NCBI RefSeq assembly: GCF_026262505.1
Contig: NC_067204.1
Span: 23,591,300-23,655,299 of the forward strand
Source: Trichomonas vaginalis G3
Lineage: Eukaryota > Parabasalia > Trichomonadida > Trichomonadidae
Direction: 5' to 3'
DNA: 64,000 nt
The notes under the pieces were generated by a model. That model had not been told where the DNA came from and searched no databases. It saw only the letters and a list, made by a program, of their open reading frames with translations. Of the stretch, positions 20,493 through 31,103 are shown piece by piece. Made by a program: the position numbers and the translations under genes. Each line of letters opens with the position of its first letter. The stretch's first letter is position 1.

Positions 20493-22091
20493 CTATACTG
20501 TGGGTGGTGTACCTGTTGGATGATATTTCAAACCTTCATCCGGTGTCCATGTCCAATATGTAGTCCTAGTAAACCAAACCTGAGGAGGATTTGTCACTTT
20601 TGAACAGTAAGTGTCATTTTCACCCTGAATGATTGGATAAGCTTTCACTTGTACTGTAACTTGTGAGTTGAAAGTTTCTAATCCATCAAAGAATATACCC
20701 GCTCCATCACGTTGAACTGGAATAGTGCATAAGAATGAAGTTTGGTCTTTCCATGTTCTAGCTAATGGTGTGCCATCATCTCATTCAGTGGTCTAGTTAA
20801 TGAGTCCTCGTATTCTTCCGTGCATTCATTCACTCCATCTAAATCAGAAGCTTGAAGCATACGTGTAAAGAATATGTCACCCACTGTGGTCATCGCTTGA
20901 TCGGGGAAGTTTCTGGAATCTATAGTGACCTGAAGACCTCGAAGCATTGGATTTTCTAAAACTGTTCTTTGCATTGCATTCTTCGGAAATGTAACACAAC
21001 ATCTGTAACATTATGAAGAGCGTATGAGAAATCTGAGCTGATACCTTCAGGAGTGATGCAACCTCCATTTAGTGAACGAACGTCAATATGTTGAGCTGGA
21101 ATCATGAATGGATCTTCCTTACTAATAAACGTGGTATTGCTTTAACTGATTCTTCAATTAAACCGTATCCTGGTGTAATGCATTTATCCTCTAAAACTTC
21201 CATCTTTGTGCATGAAATAATAACGTCATCAACTGTTGCGTCAGCAGATGTAGCGGCTAAGCTTGTAATTAATTTGGCAGGAAGTCCGATTTGTTGGAAT
21301 TTGCGATCATATTTATAAACATGATTCATAATCTTTTCATAATTTTCATCAGTTATCTTTTCATAAACGTAATTTTGTAAATCAGCAACTCTTAACGGGT
21401 CAACCTGACAAAATACTAAAGTATCCCTGAAAACATAATATTTAAGAATGATTTCACCAAATGATTTAGGATAATCATCGAACGCCTGAAATGCTAACAA
21501 ATCATTTACCGGAATAATCATATCAAAAGTGATATCAACTTCTTCATTTGCTTTCTTGAAAACTTCTGAAGGGTCAATATATTTACCACATACTGAGTTA
21601 TCATATTTTTGAACATTATTATATAACGAATGAACAAACTTTTTAACTTTCCTTTCTGATTTTGGTTTATATGTTGCAAATGCGAAAGATTCACGGGCAC
21701 AATCCATCTGAAGATAACCGGCATCACCTCTTTCGGTTTCTACTTCTAATTGTTTAAAGCTTTGATTTGATGATTTGTAACCAACGAATAAACGCATGCA
21801 TTTAAAAGCGGCATCACATGTGAAAGCTTTATTTGAAACTAGAGTTGCTTTAACTTTGCGTTTAATATATGTGTCACCTAATTGGTTCACATCATGAGCC
21901 GGATTTGTAATTCTTAAATGAGTTTGTTTATCATCAAAATATGGAGCATCAGAGTCATAGCATGAACTTTCAAGTTCTCTATAATATCTTCTTCCATCAT
22001 TCTTTGCGAATATTTCATTTATCTTTTCGAATGAATGAAACACATTTCCATTAATCGGTTTAGTGTTTGGCACTAAATAGTTAGTCGTCAT
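20493..22091 (-). pseudogene. Major capsid protein (double jelly-roll type) of Polinton B
   Basis: This is the presumed capsid shell protein. The N-terminal part starts MTTNYLVPNTKP and contains a MRLFVGYKSSNQSF strand, a hallmark position in Polinton capsid proteins, followed by beta strands up to a C-terminal Pro-rich end (TGTPPTV). Its size (about 530 codons), its place beside the packaging ATPase and the divergent pVI-like gene all fit. A relative with a matching FYVGYQYAPEVF strand is in element C. It is broken, with about two breaks. The fold is inferred from position and strand content. Confidence 0.7.
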
Positions 22092-22160
22092 TTATTAATA
22101 AATAAAAAATCAAAATTAAAAGATGAAAATGAATTTTTAATTTTAATGAAATAATCAACT

Positions 22161-22376
22161 ATGGCTGCAGGATTCTTTAAGAAACTGTGGGATAAAGTAA
22201 AAAGAGGAGCGCATAAAGTTTGGGAAACAATGAAGAAAGGAGCAAATTGGATATTTAAGAATAAAGAAGCAATTAGTGACGTTGCTGAATCAATAACACC
22301 AAAAGCTGCCCCAATAAGAGAAATATTAAATAAAGGAGAAAAAGTTTATCAAAGACTACAACCGATACTAAGATAA
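22161..22376 (+). CDS. Small amphipathic pVI-like protein 1
   Basis: An open 71-residue gene starting MAAGFFKKLWDKVKRGAHK. The Phe/Trp-rich, Lys-rich start forms an amphipathic helix like the membrane-lytic start of adenovirus protein VI (FxxxLWxxIK...). The first nine residues are shared with the convergent gene at 22401-22634. It is divergent from the capsid gene. A role in breaking the host membrane at entry is inferred from that likeness. Confidence 0.7.
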   Translation: MAAGFFKKLWDKVKRGAHKVWETMKKGANWIFKNKEAISDVAESITPKAAPIREILNKGEKVYQRLQPILR

Positions 22377-22400
22377 AAATAATATTTATTTATTTTTCCA

Positions 22401-22634
22401 CTATCTACCTATTTTATTAAGTATTCCTTCAGCAATTCCACCAATTGCGTTACCTGCTTGTGCTCCCATCGCCGGATTACCTGCTTTAGTACCTAATACT
22501 CCACCTATGATAGTTCCTGCCGTTTTCGCTACTGGTGCCAAAAAGTTTGCAACAGGGTTTAATAACTTTTTATAAACCCAACCTGCAGCTTTCTTAATTC
22601 CATCCCATAATTTTTTAAAGAATCCTGCCGCCAT
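22401..22634 (-). CDS. Small amphipathic pVI-like protein 2 with Gly-rich tail
   Basis: An open 77-residue gene starting MAAGFFKKLWDGIKKAAGW. It has the same amphipathic start as its convergent neighbour, then a hydrophobic Gly/Ala-rich stretch (TIIGGVLGTKAGNPAMGAQ) that could enter a membrane. The shared start with a different tail suggests duplication followed by divergence. The 24 bases between the two stops are AT-rich. Confidence 0.7.
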   Translation of the reverse strand: MAAGFFKKLWDGIKKAAGWVYKKLLNPVANFLAPVAKTAGTIIGGVLGTKAGNPAMGAQAGNAIGGIAEGILNKIGR

Positions 22635-22693
22635 TTCTGATTTAATATTAATTAAAAAATATATTTCATCACTTATATTCTAATTTTTATTTA

Positions 22694-23063
22694 ATGATAA
22701 ATGAAACCATTTTAAAAATAAATGAAACAGAGGAAGAAATAAATGAAAGTGAAAATGTTCAACAAAAAATAAACGTTGTTAAACCAATTACTGAAATAAA
22801 AATTTTTTCATCTGTTGAAGAATTTAATGAATTATGCTAACAATAAAAAATTATTTGAAGAATTGACAACGTGTAAATTGAATAAAATGTTTAAAGTTGA
22901 TGGATTCAAAATTTCAAAAATAAAAGGAGTGGTTAGTTTGAAATCTATTCCTCAATCAAGAATCACCTCATTAATGAAAATAGATGATTTAACAAAAAGA
23001 ATAGAAGAGATTGAAGAAAGAATGAATCAAATAATTGATTTCATAAATTCAAATAATCATTAG
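22694..23063 (+). pseudogene. Small acidic/helical Polinton gene
   Basis: The start MINETILKINETEEE and a later helical part ending in a coiled coil (LTKRIEEIEERMNQIIDF) lie on the plus strand just inside the right terminal repeat. The coiled coil suggests an oligomer. The family is unknown. It is broken, with about one break. Confidence 0.45.
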
Positions 23064-23073
23064 CTTCTAATTT

Positions 23074-23832
23074 ATTTTTCTCATTTATTTTTCATTCATG
23101 AAAATAATTATTTCTAATTTCTTTTACTCTCTCGTACATACTAGATTTAAAGAATTCAGAACATTTTCCATAATCTCCTAAATGTTTTCTTATCCCTAAC
23201 GTGTGCCAGTTATTATATGAAACTGAATAAACTTTATCTTTATCTTTACACCTTTCATCACTTCCAATATATTTATATCTCAGTTTTGATTTAGCATTTT
23301 CATATTCATTAACGTTTAATAATTCACAGTCTTCCTTTTTAAATAAATGTTTTATGTATTCAGGATTTAATACTCTACGTTTATATGCTCCTAACTTAGT
23401 TCTAAAGGTTTTTCTACAAAATTTAGGAATTCCATCCTCTTTAATGTCATCAATGATTTCCATTTCATTATTTTCAATTTCTTCTTCTCGTTTATGAGGT
23501 CTTTGATTATGACTCCATTGATTCCATGAAATTAAATATTCTTTATCATTATATTTATACCTCATTAGCTTATTTTGGCTTTCATATTCATTTAATAATT
23601 CACAATCTTCATTTTTAAATTGAAGTTTAACCCATTCAGGATTTAAACAATGTTTAATTAATCGCGGAATATCTGACATCATCTATATATAGCTTCTTTT
23701 ATAAAAGATAAAAAATAAATTATTTTAAAATTAATGTTAATTTTTTTAATGTGTTTATAAATTATATTTTAATGCATCGTCTATATATAGATGTAACAAA
23801 AAAAGTCACTAAACCCTTTCACATATACTACT
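23074..23832 (-). repeat. Right terminal inverted repeat of Polinton B
   Basis: The reverse complement of 4756-5514, ending ...ATACTACT at 23832. The two repeats differ at about one base near the tip. It contains the identical terminal-repeat gene. Confidence 0.93.
23092..23682 (-). CDS. Unknown protein coded within the terminal repeat (right copy)
   Basis: Identical in all 196 residues to the gene at 4906-5496, in inverted position. It points inward, toward the body of the element, as does the left copy. Two open copies in an otherwise decaying element suggest either recent insertion or copying between the ends that keeps them alike. Confidence 0.75.
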   Translation of the reverse strand: MMSDIPRLIKHCLNPEWVKLQFKNEDCELLNEYESQNKLMRYKYNDKEYLISWNQWSHNQRPHKREEEIENNEMEIIDDIKEDGIPKFCRKTFRTKLGAYKRRVLNPEYIKHLFKKEDCELLNVNEYENAKSKLRYKYIGSDERCKDKDKVYSVSYNNWHTLGIRKHLGDYGKCSEFFKSSMYERVKEIRNNYFHE

Positions 23833-23838
23833 ATTGTT
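23833..23838. repeat. Right target duplication of Polinton B (ATTGTT)
   Basis: Matches 4750-4755 exactly and continues into TTATGGAATTC, as in the uninterrupted array copy at 24779-24795. Confidence 0.9.
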
Positions 23839-25235
23839 TTATGGAATTCTCTTTCTTTTTGTATTTATCATTGTTTTATGATATTCTCTTTCTTTTTGTA
23901 TTTATCATTGTTTTATTGGATTCTCTTTCTTTTTGTATTTATCATTATTTTGTCAAATTCTCTCAATATTGATGAATGCCCTCTTAGTATTGCAATCAAA
24001 TCGAAATCAACAGAAATTGTCAAAATCTTAGTTGAACATGGTGCAAATGTTAACATGAATTTTTTTCTCTTTCTTTTCATATTTATCACTATTTTATAGA
24101 ATTTTCTTTCTTTTCATATTCATCATTGTTTTATGGAATTCTCTTTATTTTAATATTTATCATTGTTTAATGTAATTCTCTCAATATTGATGAATGTCCT
24201 CTTAGAATTGCAATCAAATCTAATTCAACAGAAATTGTCAAAATCTTAGTTGAACATGGTGCAGATATTAACATGAAACTTATTCTCTTTCTTTTCATAT
24301 TTATCATTATTTTATGATATTCTCTTTCTTTTTGTATTTATCATTGTTTTATTGGATTCTCTTTCTTTTTGTATTTATCATTATTTTGTCAAATTCTCTC
24401 AATATTGATGAATTCCCTCTTAGTATTGCAATCAAATCGAAATCAACAGAAATTGTCAAAATCTTAGTTGAACATGGTGCAGATATTAACATGAAACTTA
24501 TTCTCTTTCTTTTCATATTTATCATTGTTTTATAGAGCTTTCTTTCTACTCATATTCATCATTATTTTGTCAAATTCTCTCAATATTGATGAATGCCCTC
24601 TTAGTATTGCAATCAAATCGAAATCAATAGAAATTGTCAAAATCTTAGTTGAACATGGTGCAAATGTTAACATGAATTTTTTTCTCTTTCTTTTCATATT
24701 TATCACTATTTTATAAAATTCTCTTTCTTTTTGTATTTATCATTGTTTTATAGAATTCTCTTTATTTTAATATTCATCATTGTTTTATGGAATTCTCTTT
24801 CTTTTTGTATTTATCATTGTTTTATGATATTCTCTTTCTTTTTGTATTTATCATTGTTTTATTGGATTCTCTTTCTTTTTGTATTTATCATTATTTTGTC
24901 AAATTCTCTCAATATTGATGAATGCCCTCTTAGTATTGCAATCAAATCGAAATCAATAGAAATTGTCAAAATCTTAGTTGAACATGGTGCAAATGTTAAC
25001 ATGAATTTTTTTCTCTTTCTTTTCATATTTATCACTATTTTATAGAATTTTCTTTCTTTTCATATTCATCATTGTTTTATGGAATTCTCTTTATTTTAAT
25101 ATTTATCATTGTTTAATGTAATTCTCTCAATATTGATGAATGTCCTCTTAGAATTGCAATCGAATCTAATTCAACAGAAATTGTCAATTTCTTAGTTGAG
25201 CATGGTGCTACAATTCGAATTATTCTATATTGAAA
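23833..25235 (+). pseudogene. Ankyrin gene 3' part broken up by minisatellite
   Basis: Single ankyrin repeats (33 residues each, NIDExPLSIAIKSKSxEIVKxLVEHGA) recur about six times, each followed by runs of a minisatellite unit such as TTCTCTTTCTTTT-ATATTTATCATTG. The last block (25128-25235) ends naturally at LVEHGATIRIILY and a stop, the expected 3' end of an ankyrin gene. A large internal duplication pairs 24345-24784 with the DNA on both sides of Polintons A and B. The upstream part of the gene is not visible. I see no splice signals at the block edges. Confidence 0.65.
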
Positions 25236-25863
25236 CAAAAAATAGTATATTATTTGAAAGATATTGCAAATATTATAGAAAAATTGATAAAAAAAATATA
25301 ATTTTATAATTATTGTTAAAGGAGTGTTTTTCGTTATCTAGTATCAGAAAGCCAAGAAGGAGGTTCGTACTGAAAATTAGGGCCTCGTTTTTGACCTTCT
25401 TGGATTCATGGGATCTCATATTGATGCGAAGCTAGTATATTAATGGTATGGACCCTGAAAATATATGAGTAAATCGGAAATTATGAAATGGGTGTTATTT
25501 TCATGGTTCATGCACAAAGTTGAAAATTATTTATTAAACACCTCAATAAATATGCACAAATCCTGAAAATTGATTATCATATTATTTGTTGGAATTTGAT
25601 GCAGGAATTAATTGTTAAACCTTTTATATGTGTATCGAGATCTGAAACATTGTTAACAATTCAATAAGATTCAAGAATTAGTCTAGATGATATAAACTGT
25701 TATATGATATTAAATTGGAATCAATTGTGAGATTGAGAGATCAATTCTCTGGTATCGCTTGAAATCAGACATTTTCACATGTTCACATAGAGTCTCTAAA
25801 GATTCTTTATTCCGATGATACATGAATAACGATCTGATTTCTTAAAATATCAGGATCCTTTTG
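25236..25863. other. Intergenic region upstream of the large host gene
   Basis: AT-rich DNA between the ankyrin 3' end and the promoter of the large gene. I see no open frame of note, RNA gene or repeat. Confidence 0.6.
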
Positions 25864-25868
25864 TCACA
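25864..25868 (+). promoter_or_regulatory. Probable trichomonad initiator (TCACA)
   Basis: TCACA fits the trichomonad initiator TCA-pyrimidine-A/T and ends nine bases before the ATG at 25878, within the short distance usual in these organisms. It is a short word in AT-rich DNA, so position carries most of the weight. Confidence 0.5.
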
Positions 25869-25877
25869 TTTTGTTGG

Positions 25878-28800
25878 ATGGAGGCGAAAGATTTTAAGCA
25901 AAATATGCAAGAGGTCATTACAATTGCACCGCCTCTAATTGAAAAACAACAAACAGTGAAATTTTTAAGAAGCTTAATATCTTTTTTCGGACAAAATCCA
26001 TTCGAATTACAAATTTCAACTGATTATGATAAATACAACAAGAAACCAACACCACCTGAAAAAAAGAAGTTTAAACAAAATGTCACTAATCCAATTCGAT
26101 TCTTAACAACCGGAAAAGATTGTTTAGTTTTTGATTATTTAGAAAAACATCCAGAAGTATGCCCAGTTGCAACTTCATTTGCAGCTGCTCATCAATTTTG
26201 CGCCATTCTTAAGCCATTTGCAGTTAGTTCCTACATTTCATTTATTCTCTGTTCTGAATGCACGGAATTATTAGAATATGCTCTGTTCAAACTTCCAAAA
26301 CCAAAGAAGAAAAAGAAACAGGAGCGTGTTCCTCAAGCAATCGTTCAGATAAGATCACCAGAAACCAAATCCTTCTTTGAAACAAATTTCAATAAAGAAC
26401 AAATCGTCAATAAAAGCGATTTTAACATACGTCTTCTTTCATGTCCGACATCTTTCGCTGCAGATATGCAATGCGTTTACATCGGACAAGTGAACTCAAT
26501 GATAAAAGTGATTCCATTTCCTCATAAGAAGCTCAGCATCTTCCCATACTCAATTCCCGTCATGCTACCACCAGATGAACCATTTTCATTAGTGATTGCT
26601 AACTCAAAACTCTACGTCGTCAATGAAGATTGGGTTCAAATAATAAATCCAATTACATTCAACTATACAAGCGTCGAAAACACCTCACAAATACTTCAAC
26701 CACCAGTATGTTCCGATATGCACTATATTTACTCCTATAAACCAAGCCAAAAAACTGTATATATTTTCGAACCCAACGGACTTGTCATATCCAACATACA
26801 TTCGATCAAACTCAATACTACAGTCAGTATCGGTGATTGTCCGATGGTTACTGATGGCACAACGATCGCTTTTTACTGGAAATCAAAGATTTACACATTT
26901 TCACTTGCCACAGGCTGCCAAATTGGCGAAAGGAGCAGCGACATTGATTTCAAGTGTTGGACGATCAATCCCTTCCTCCAACGTTATGCATTTCTAACAG
27001 AATCAGAGTGTATTTCTTCAGAATGCCATGAATACCTTTGTCCATGGATAAAAGGCACTCTTTTCCCATTACAGAACAATAACATTGTTGAATCCCTTCT
27101 TATTTGCAACTTCCACCATCAGCCACGATTCACTTCTGGAGAACCAAATTTTGCCTTTTCAATTTTACAAAAATTTATTTTGGAAAAAGACGAAAGAGGC
27201 ATTTCCATGATTCTTGACACTTTGCTTTGGATGCCATCCCTTCTAAACCAAGTTGTTACAACATTGGATGCCACGTTCATCGAATTCTCCGACAATCTCA
27301 AGAATCAGGCAATTTATTTCTATTGTTTGGCTTCTTTGAACGGAGCAAATGTTTCGTCTGTTTATATAATAGAAAACTACCTTTTGTTACATCCATCTCC
27401 TTACATGATTTACGTCTTCCCAACTTTCTTCGATTTGACAAAAATAAACGTGACACCAAAAGCGGTTAACAAGATGATGTCATTTGTAATTGATACATGG
27501 GATTTCTATCCTACGACTTCCTTGTATTTTATATGTAATTTCATGAAGAGATACTTCGAAAATTCGACTCCAAATGAATTTAATTTAGTTTGGGAATCGT
27601 TTAAGAGAATCATGACAACGATTATTCATGATGTCAATGACATAATCAAGTTCCCGAAGCAGATGCCAGTGTTTTACTCATCATCGTCAATGAGAGCGTG
27701 GAATGAAGTCCTTTTGTTCATTTTCTCTCATAAAAAAATGTGGTCAACATATTCTTCAATTTTAGTTGATGTTCTATCGTTTTCTATTGTACCTCCAAAG
27801 ACGACTGATGAAATAATTACGGGAATGATACATAGAACTTTCTATCTCTTGATTTGTATCGCGTTTTGCCAGCCAATTGTCAAACCGTTTGAAATTTTTA
27901 CTCCTGAAAAGTTTTACAAAGATTTTCCTTCAATTTTTGATAAAAAGGATCCGGAAATCGACCAAACAATTTGTAAACTCATAAATAAGATTTATGATTA
28001 CAAAGACGATAAAACTTTGGCACTTTTATTTCATAGAATCCGTCACTTTTTGTCATTTAATCCAAAGAACACGAGATTTTTAGCTCCGACTAAATTTGAT
28101 CCGGAAGTAAACTTCTTAGGCGATGGATTGATTCCTTACTTGAAAGATGGCAAAGTACAGAACTTGCAGTTGTATTCTAACCCTAATTTACTCAGTTTGT
28201 TCATTTTAAAATTTTCTGATGATGTTTCGGTTTTGTCACCTCACCATCAATTGATTGTTTCCATTTTGGAGAAACAAATCAACAGAAACAAAGACAATCT
28301 GCTGAAATTGCAGAAGAATATCTTCTCAAGGTTCATGAATTTGTTCGTTTATCCTTTCTTTTTGGATTCCGAAATCCTCCAGAAATTCGAGTTCAAATTG
28401 GAGGCACCAGAAATCCTGATTTATCCCCCTGAAATATTTGATTACTTTAGATACAAAAAAGTGACAAATATTCCATTCTTGACATCTGTTGAACTTCTCG
28501 TCAATCCGTTCATCGAACCATTGCTGTTACATGACTATTCAGTGTTCACTTCACCTGAAAATGAGTCACTTTTGTTCAAAAACGTTTATTTGGCATTAAT
28601 TGCTGTTTCTACAGGATATAAGTTTGAAGTTGAAAAATTGACGGTTTTATTCAAATCTTTTATATTGTTTGGATCACCAAGGATTGTCGACACACTTCTA
28701 AAACTCGCAGACAAGACAATGAATGAAAATGAAAGTACAATGGTTTTTGTAAAGTTCTTAATTATAATTGTTGATGAATACTTCGACAAAATTTCGACAA

Positions 28801-31103
28801 GATTCGTTTACAAACAAAATACGATACAAACCGTTTTTACAATTATTTCTTTCTTGAAGCGCATGTTCAACAAATTCTCTTCCATCAGAGAATTCATGTT
28901 GCAAACAGCTGCTTTGCATCCAATTGTTACTTTCGCTGTTTTGAATAATTCTTTGGAATGTTTGAGAGAAGGTGTCACGTTTAAGTGTATTTTATCGTCA
29001 TTTACGGGCGTGGAAGGAAAAATCAAATCTTTTGATGAAATTGAAAATAAAGCGGTTGCTATCGTTGACGATAAAGAGTATGAAATTGAAATTGACAACT
29101 GCGAAGATTTAGTTGTAAATTGCGAAGTCAAAGTTGATTTGAACTCAATTTCTGACATTTCCAATTTGATTTATTTGTTCAATTATCAGTACAAAGAAGA
29201 ATACAAAGACATATTTAGATTGGCTTCAATTTTGGAATTTGTCAAAACCGAAAAGTTCACTTCACAAATTTCACAACATGTCAATTTAGATTTCCTTAAG
29301 AATTGTTTCTCAGAAGGTTTCATTCATTCACAGTCCTTCCAGAACTTCTTTTCCTCATTTTCTCTTGCAACAACGTGCAAGAATGATTTCGGATTTTCTT
29401 CAACATCCAAATTGACAGAATATCCTTCAAACAAAGGAATTTTCATTGTCAATAATGGAAGCGCCGTCTTCACTTCATCGGCCATTTATCCGCGTGCCAA
29501 GTTTGAAATGATTTTGGAGACACCGAAATCCTCGAAATCGAAATCACAAGTTTCGATAAATATTTACGCTGAAAGTGATGTTCCAAAAGCACTTTTAACA
29601 TGGAGTAAATCAATCAAACTTGGGCCAGAAGAAAAGTTTACTATTAAGACTGTTCCAGAACAGCTTCTTTTGGATGTAAATTCCACAATGATTTCGATTT
29701 CTCCTTCAGTTTCAAAGATTTTTATCGTTTTTACTTTGTCAGAAGGAGCAACTTTGAAATACGACGTAAATGTCGATTCAAAGATCTTCAAGGTTTCACA
29801 GAAAATGTCAGGAAATATCTTGAGATTTTCACCGAACCATCCAGGTGTTATACCACCACTTCAAAAGATGTTCTTGCTGGCAAAATCTTGCGAAACAAGT
29901 TCCCAAATTTCTTTCAGAATCAAACAAAAGATTTTGTCACTTTTATATTTGTCCGGACTCCATCCTTTGAGTACAGAAGAGATTATATCTATTATTCCTA
30001 TTGCAAATCCATATCCTCTTGAATCATCCATTATTGATTTCGGTCTCCAGAGTGGTTTCGAATCTCTTCCGAAAGAATTTTTCAAGAAAATTTTGAATGA
30101 TTTAGATTTCGATGATTTCTTCGAAAAATTCAAACATTTCGGCTTCAAACCATCATCAATCAAGCCAACAAACTCTGCTGTTATGTTCCTAAACGAAACA
30201 GATAATTACCAATGTCCAAATTCTTTCATTTTGACTTCTGACACTTTGAAATTTACAAAACTGAAAAGTGACAATCTCAAATTTGAGAAAGAATCGATTA
30301 TTATTCCAAGAAATGCCTTCCATGGCACATTCCTTGATATTTTGATCATTACTAAGCATCTTTTGATCAAATCATTTGTAGCGAGAAAACTTCCAGAAGT
30401 TCTAAAATTCATAAAAAAGAACATGGAAATTAAACCTCCTATTTACAAGAAATTGAAATCGAAAGGAAGGATATTCTTACCGTGGTATCCAATACAAGAA
30501 TACGACATTCAAGATTGCTTCGAGAAAAGCAACAACAAGAGTGAATTGTTGAAACAAGTAACTACATGGAAAACATTCCATAATTATGAATTGTTTTATG
30601 CTCCAAATTTACTTTTGTCATCTTTCTCGAAAGAAATTGTTGATTTGGCTAAGAAGAACATAACGAAGAAACCAGTTTTCTATACATCAAATGGAAACAG
30701 CAATTTGTACAATGAAGATATTAGTTATCCTTCTTTGGAAAGAATCAACTTTTTGATTGAAAACAAACTTGATTATTTCACTGTCATTGACAAAATGTCT
30801 TGCGAATTGAAGGAAGATTTTGGAGTTGTAATTGACAATTTCCAGTTCACGAGTAATGTGACAATGAATTTGTTCCAAGAATTCATAAAGAATGAGACAA
30901 AATTCACTGTTTCATTGCTGTTTTATGTATCTAAATCTGAATTAGATGATGTTGTATACGTTTATGATTCAGAAGAACGTGAATTAATTCAAAATAACAG
31001 AGATGAGTCTTATCTCATTGTTGGAAAGTTTGAGAATTATGATTTATTCAACTCATCACTCTATAGGTTTATCCAAAAGAAACTTGAGTTATTGTTTGTT
31101 TAA
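25878..31103 (+). CDS. Large host protein of 1741 residues, function unknown
   Basis: An uninterrupted intronless gene, typical of trichomonad host genes. Residues 1-160 are helical with a Lys-rich run (KPKKKKKQ, about 143-150). Residues 200-400 have repeated short strands with TDGTTIAFYW and ANSKLYVVNEDW, as in a beta-propeller. The middle is mainly helical. A compact beta segment with VEGKIKSFDE and AVAIVDDKEYEI lies near 1055-1085, and a beta-sandwich-like part with GIFIVNNGSAVF near 1185-1310. I see no catalytic HECT cysteine motif, RING or kinase motif. The layout is like giant scaffold or E3-ligase-like proteins, but I do not assign one. Confidence 0.9.
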   Translation: MEAKDFKQNMQEVITIAPPLIEKQQTVKFLRSLISFFGQNPFELQISTDYDKYNKKPTPPEKKKFKQNVTNPIRFLTTGKDCLVFDYLEKHPEVCPVATSFAAAHQFCAILKPFAVSSYISFILCSECTELLEYALFKLPKPKKKKKQERVPQAIVQIRSPETKSFFETNFNKEQIVNKSDFNIRLLSCPTSFAADMQCVYIGQVNSMIKVIPFPHKKLSIFPYSIPVMLPPDEPFSLVIANSKLYVVNEDWVQIINPITFNYTSVENTSQILQPPVCSDMHYIYSYKPSQKTVYIFEPNGLVISNIHSIKLNTTVSIGDCPMVTDGTTIAFYWKSKIYTFSLATGCQIGERSSDIDFKCWTINPFLQRYAFLTESECISSECHEYLCPWIKGTLFPLQNNNIVESLLICNFHHQPRFTSGEPNFAFSILQKFILEKDERGISMILDTLLWMPSLLNQVVTTLDATFIEFSDNLKNQAIYFYCLASLNGANVSSVYIIENYLLLHPSPYMIYVFPTFFDLTKINVTPKAVNKMMSFVIDTWDFYPTTSLYFICNFMKRYFENSTPNEFNLVWESFKRIMTTIIHDVNDIIKFPKQMPVFYSSSSMRAWNEVLLFIFSHKKMWSTYSSILVDVLSFSIVPPKTTDEIITGMIHRTFYLLICIAFCQPIVKPFEIFTPEKFYKDFPSIFDKKDPEIDQTICKLINKIYDYKDDKTLALLFHRIRHFLSFNPKNTRFLAPTKFDPEVNFLGDGLIPYLKDGKVQNLQLYSNPNLLSLFILKFSDDVSVLSPHHQLIVSILEKQINRNKDNLLKLQKNIFSRFMNLFVYPFFLDSEILQKFEFKLEAPEILIYPPEIFDYFRYKKVTNIPFLTSVELLVNPFIEPLLLHDYSVFTSPENESLLFKNVYLALIAVSTGYKFEVEKLTVLFKSFILFGSPRIVDTLLKLADKTMNENESTMVFVKFLIIIVDEYFDKISTRFVYKQNTIQTVFTIISFLKRMFNKFSSIREFMLQTAALHPIVTFAVLNNSLECLREGVTFKCILSSFTGVEGKIKSFDEIENKAVAIVDDKEYEIEIDNCEDLVVNCEVKVDLNSISDISNLIYLFNYQYKEEYKDIFRLASILEFVKTEKFTSQISQHVNLDFLKNCFSEGFIHSQSFQNFFSSFSLATTCKNDFGFSSTSKLTEYPSNKGIFIVNNGSAVFTSSAIYPRAKFEMILETPKSSKSKSQVSINIYAESDVPKALLTWSKSIKLGPEEKFTIKTVPEQLLLDVNSTMISISPSVSKIFIVFTLSEGATLKYDVNVDSKIFKVSQKMSGNILRFSPNHPGVIPPLQKMFLLAKSCETSSQISFRIKQKILSLLYLSGLHPLSTEEIISIIPIANPYPLESSIIDFGLQSGFESLPKEFFKKILNDLDFDDFFEKFKHFGFKPSSIKPTNSAVMFLNETDNYQCPNSFILTSDTLKFTKLKSDNLKFEKESIIIPRNAFHGTFLDILIITKHLLIKSFVARKLPEVLKFIKKNMEIKPPIYKKLKSKGRIFLPWYPIQEYDIQDCFEKSNNKSELLKQVTTWKTFHNYELFYAPNLLLSSFSKEIVDLAKKNITKKPVFYTSNGNSNLYNEDISYPSLERINFLIENKLDYFTVIDKMSCELKEDFGVVIDNFQFTSNVTMNLFQEFIKNETKFTVSLLFYVSKSELDDVVYVYDSEERELIQNNRDESYLIVGKFENYDLFNSSLYRFIQKKLELLFV

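Larger units (their letters stand above)
4756..23832. mobile_element. Polinton/Maverick B, complete at both ends (19,077 bp)
   Basis: The termini are AG...CT. The inverted repeats cover 4756-5514 and 23074-23832 and differ at about one base near the tips. Target duplications ATTGTT lie on both sides. Gene set: unknown terminal-repeat gene (two copies), unknown gene, B-family polymerase, integrase, primase-helicase, fibre-like protein, several unknown proteins, packaging ATPase, double-jelly-roll capsid protein and two pVI-like peptides. No cysteine protease was recognised. The near-identical ends argue for a recent insertion. The structure is whole but the coding content is not: about fifteen breaks spread over most large genes. 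Confidence 0.93.

Noticed and set aside
24314-25045. Series of 63-104 residue frames that look like small membrane proteins
   Set aside because: The FLFLFIFII stretches are translated minisatellite; only the ankyrin block between them has protein character, and the frames close at every array.
28586-30878. Minus-strand frames inside the large host gene
   Set aside because: They lie opposite a continuous 1741-codon gene and have no independent support.
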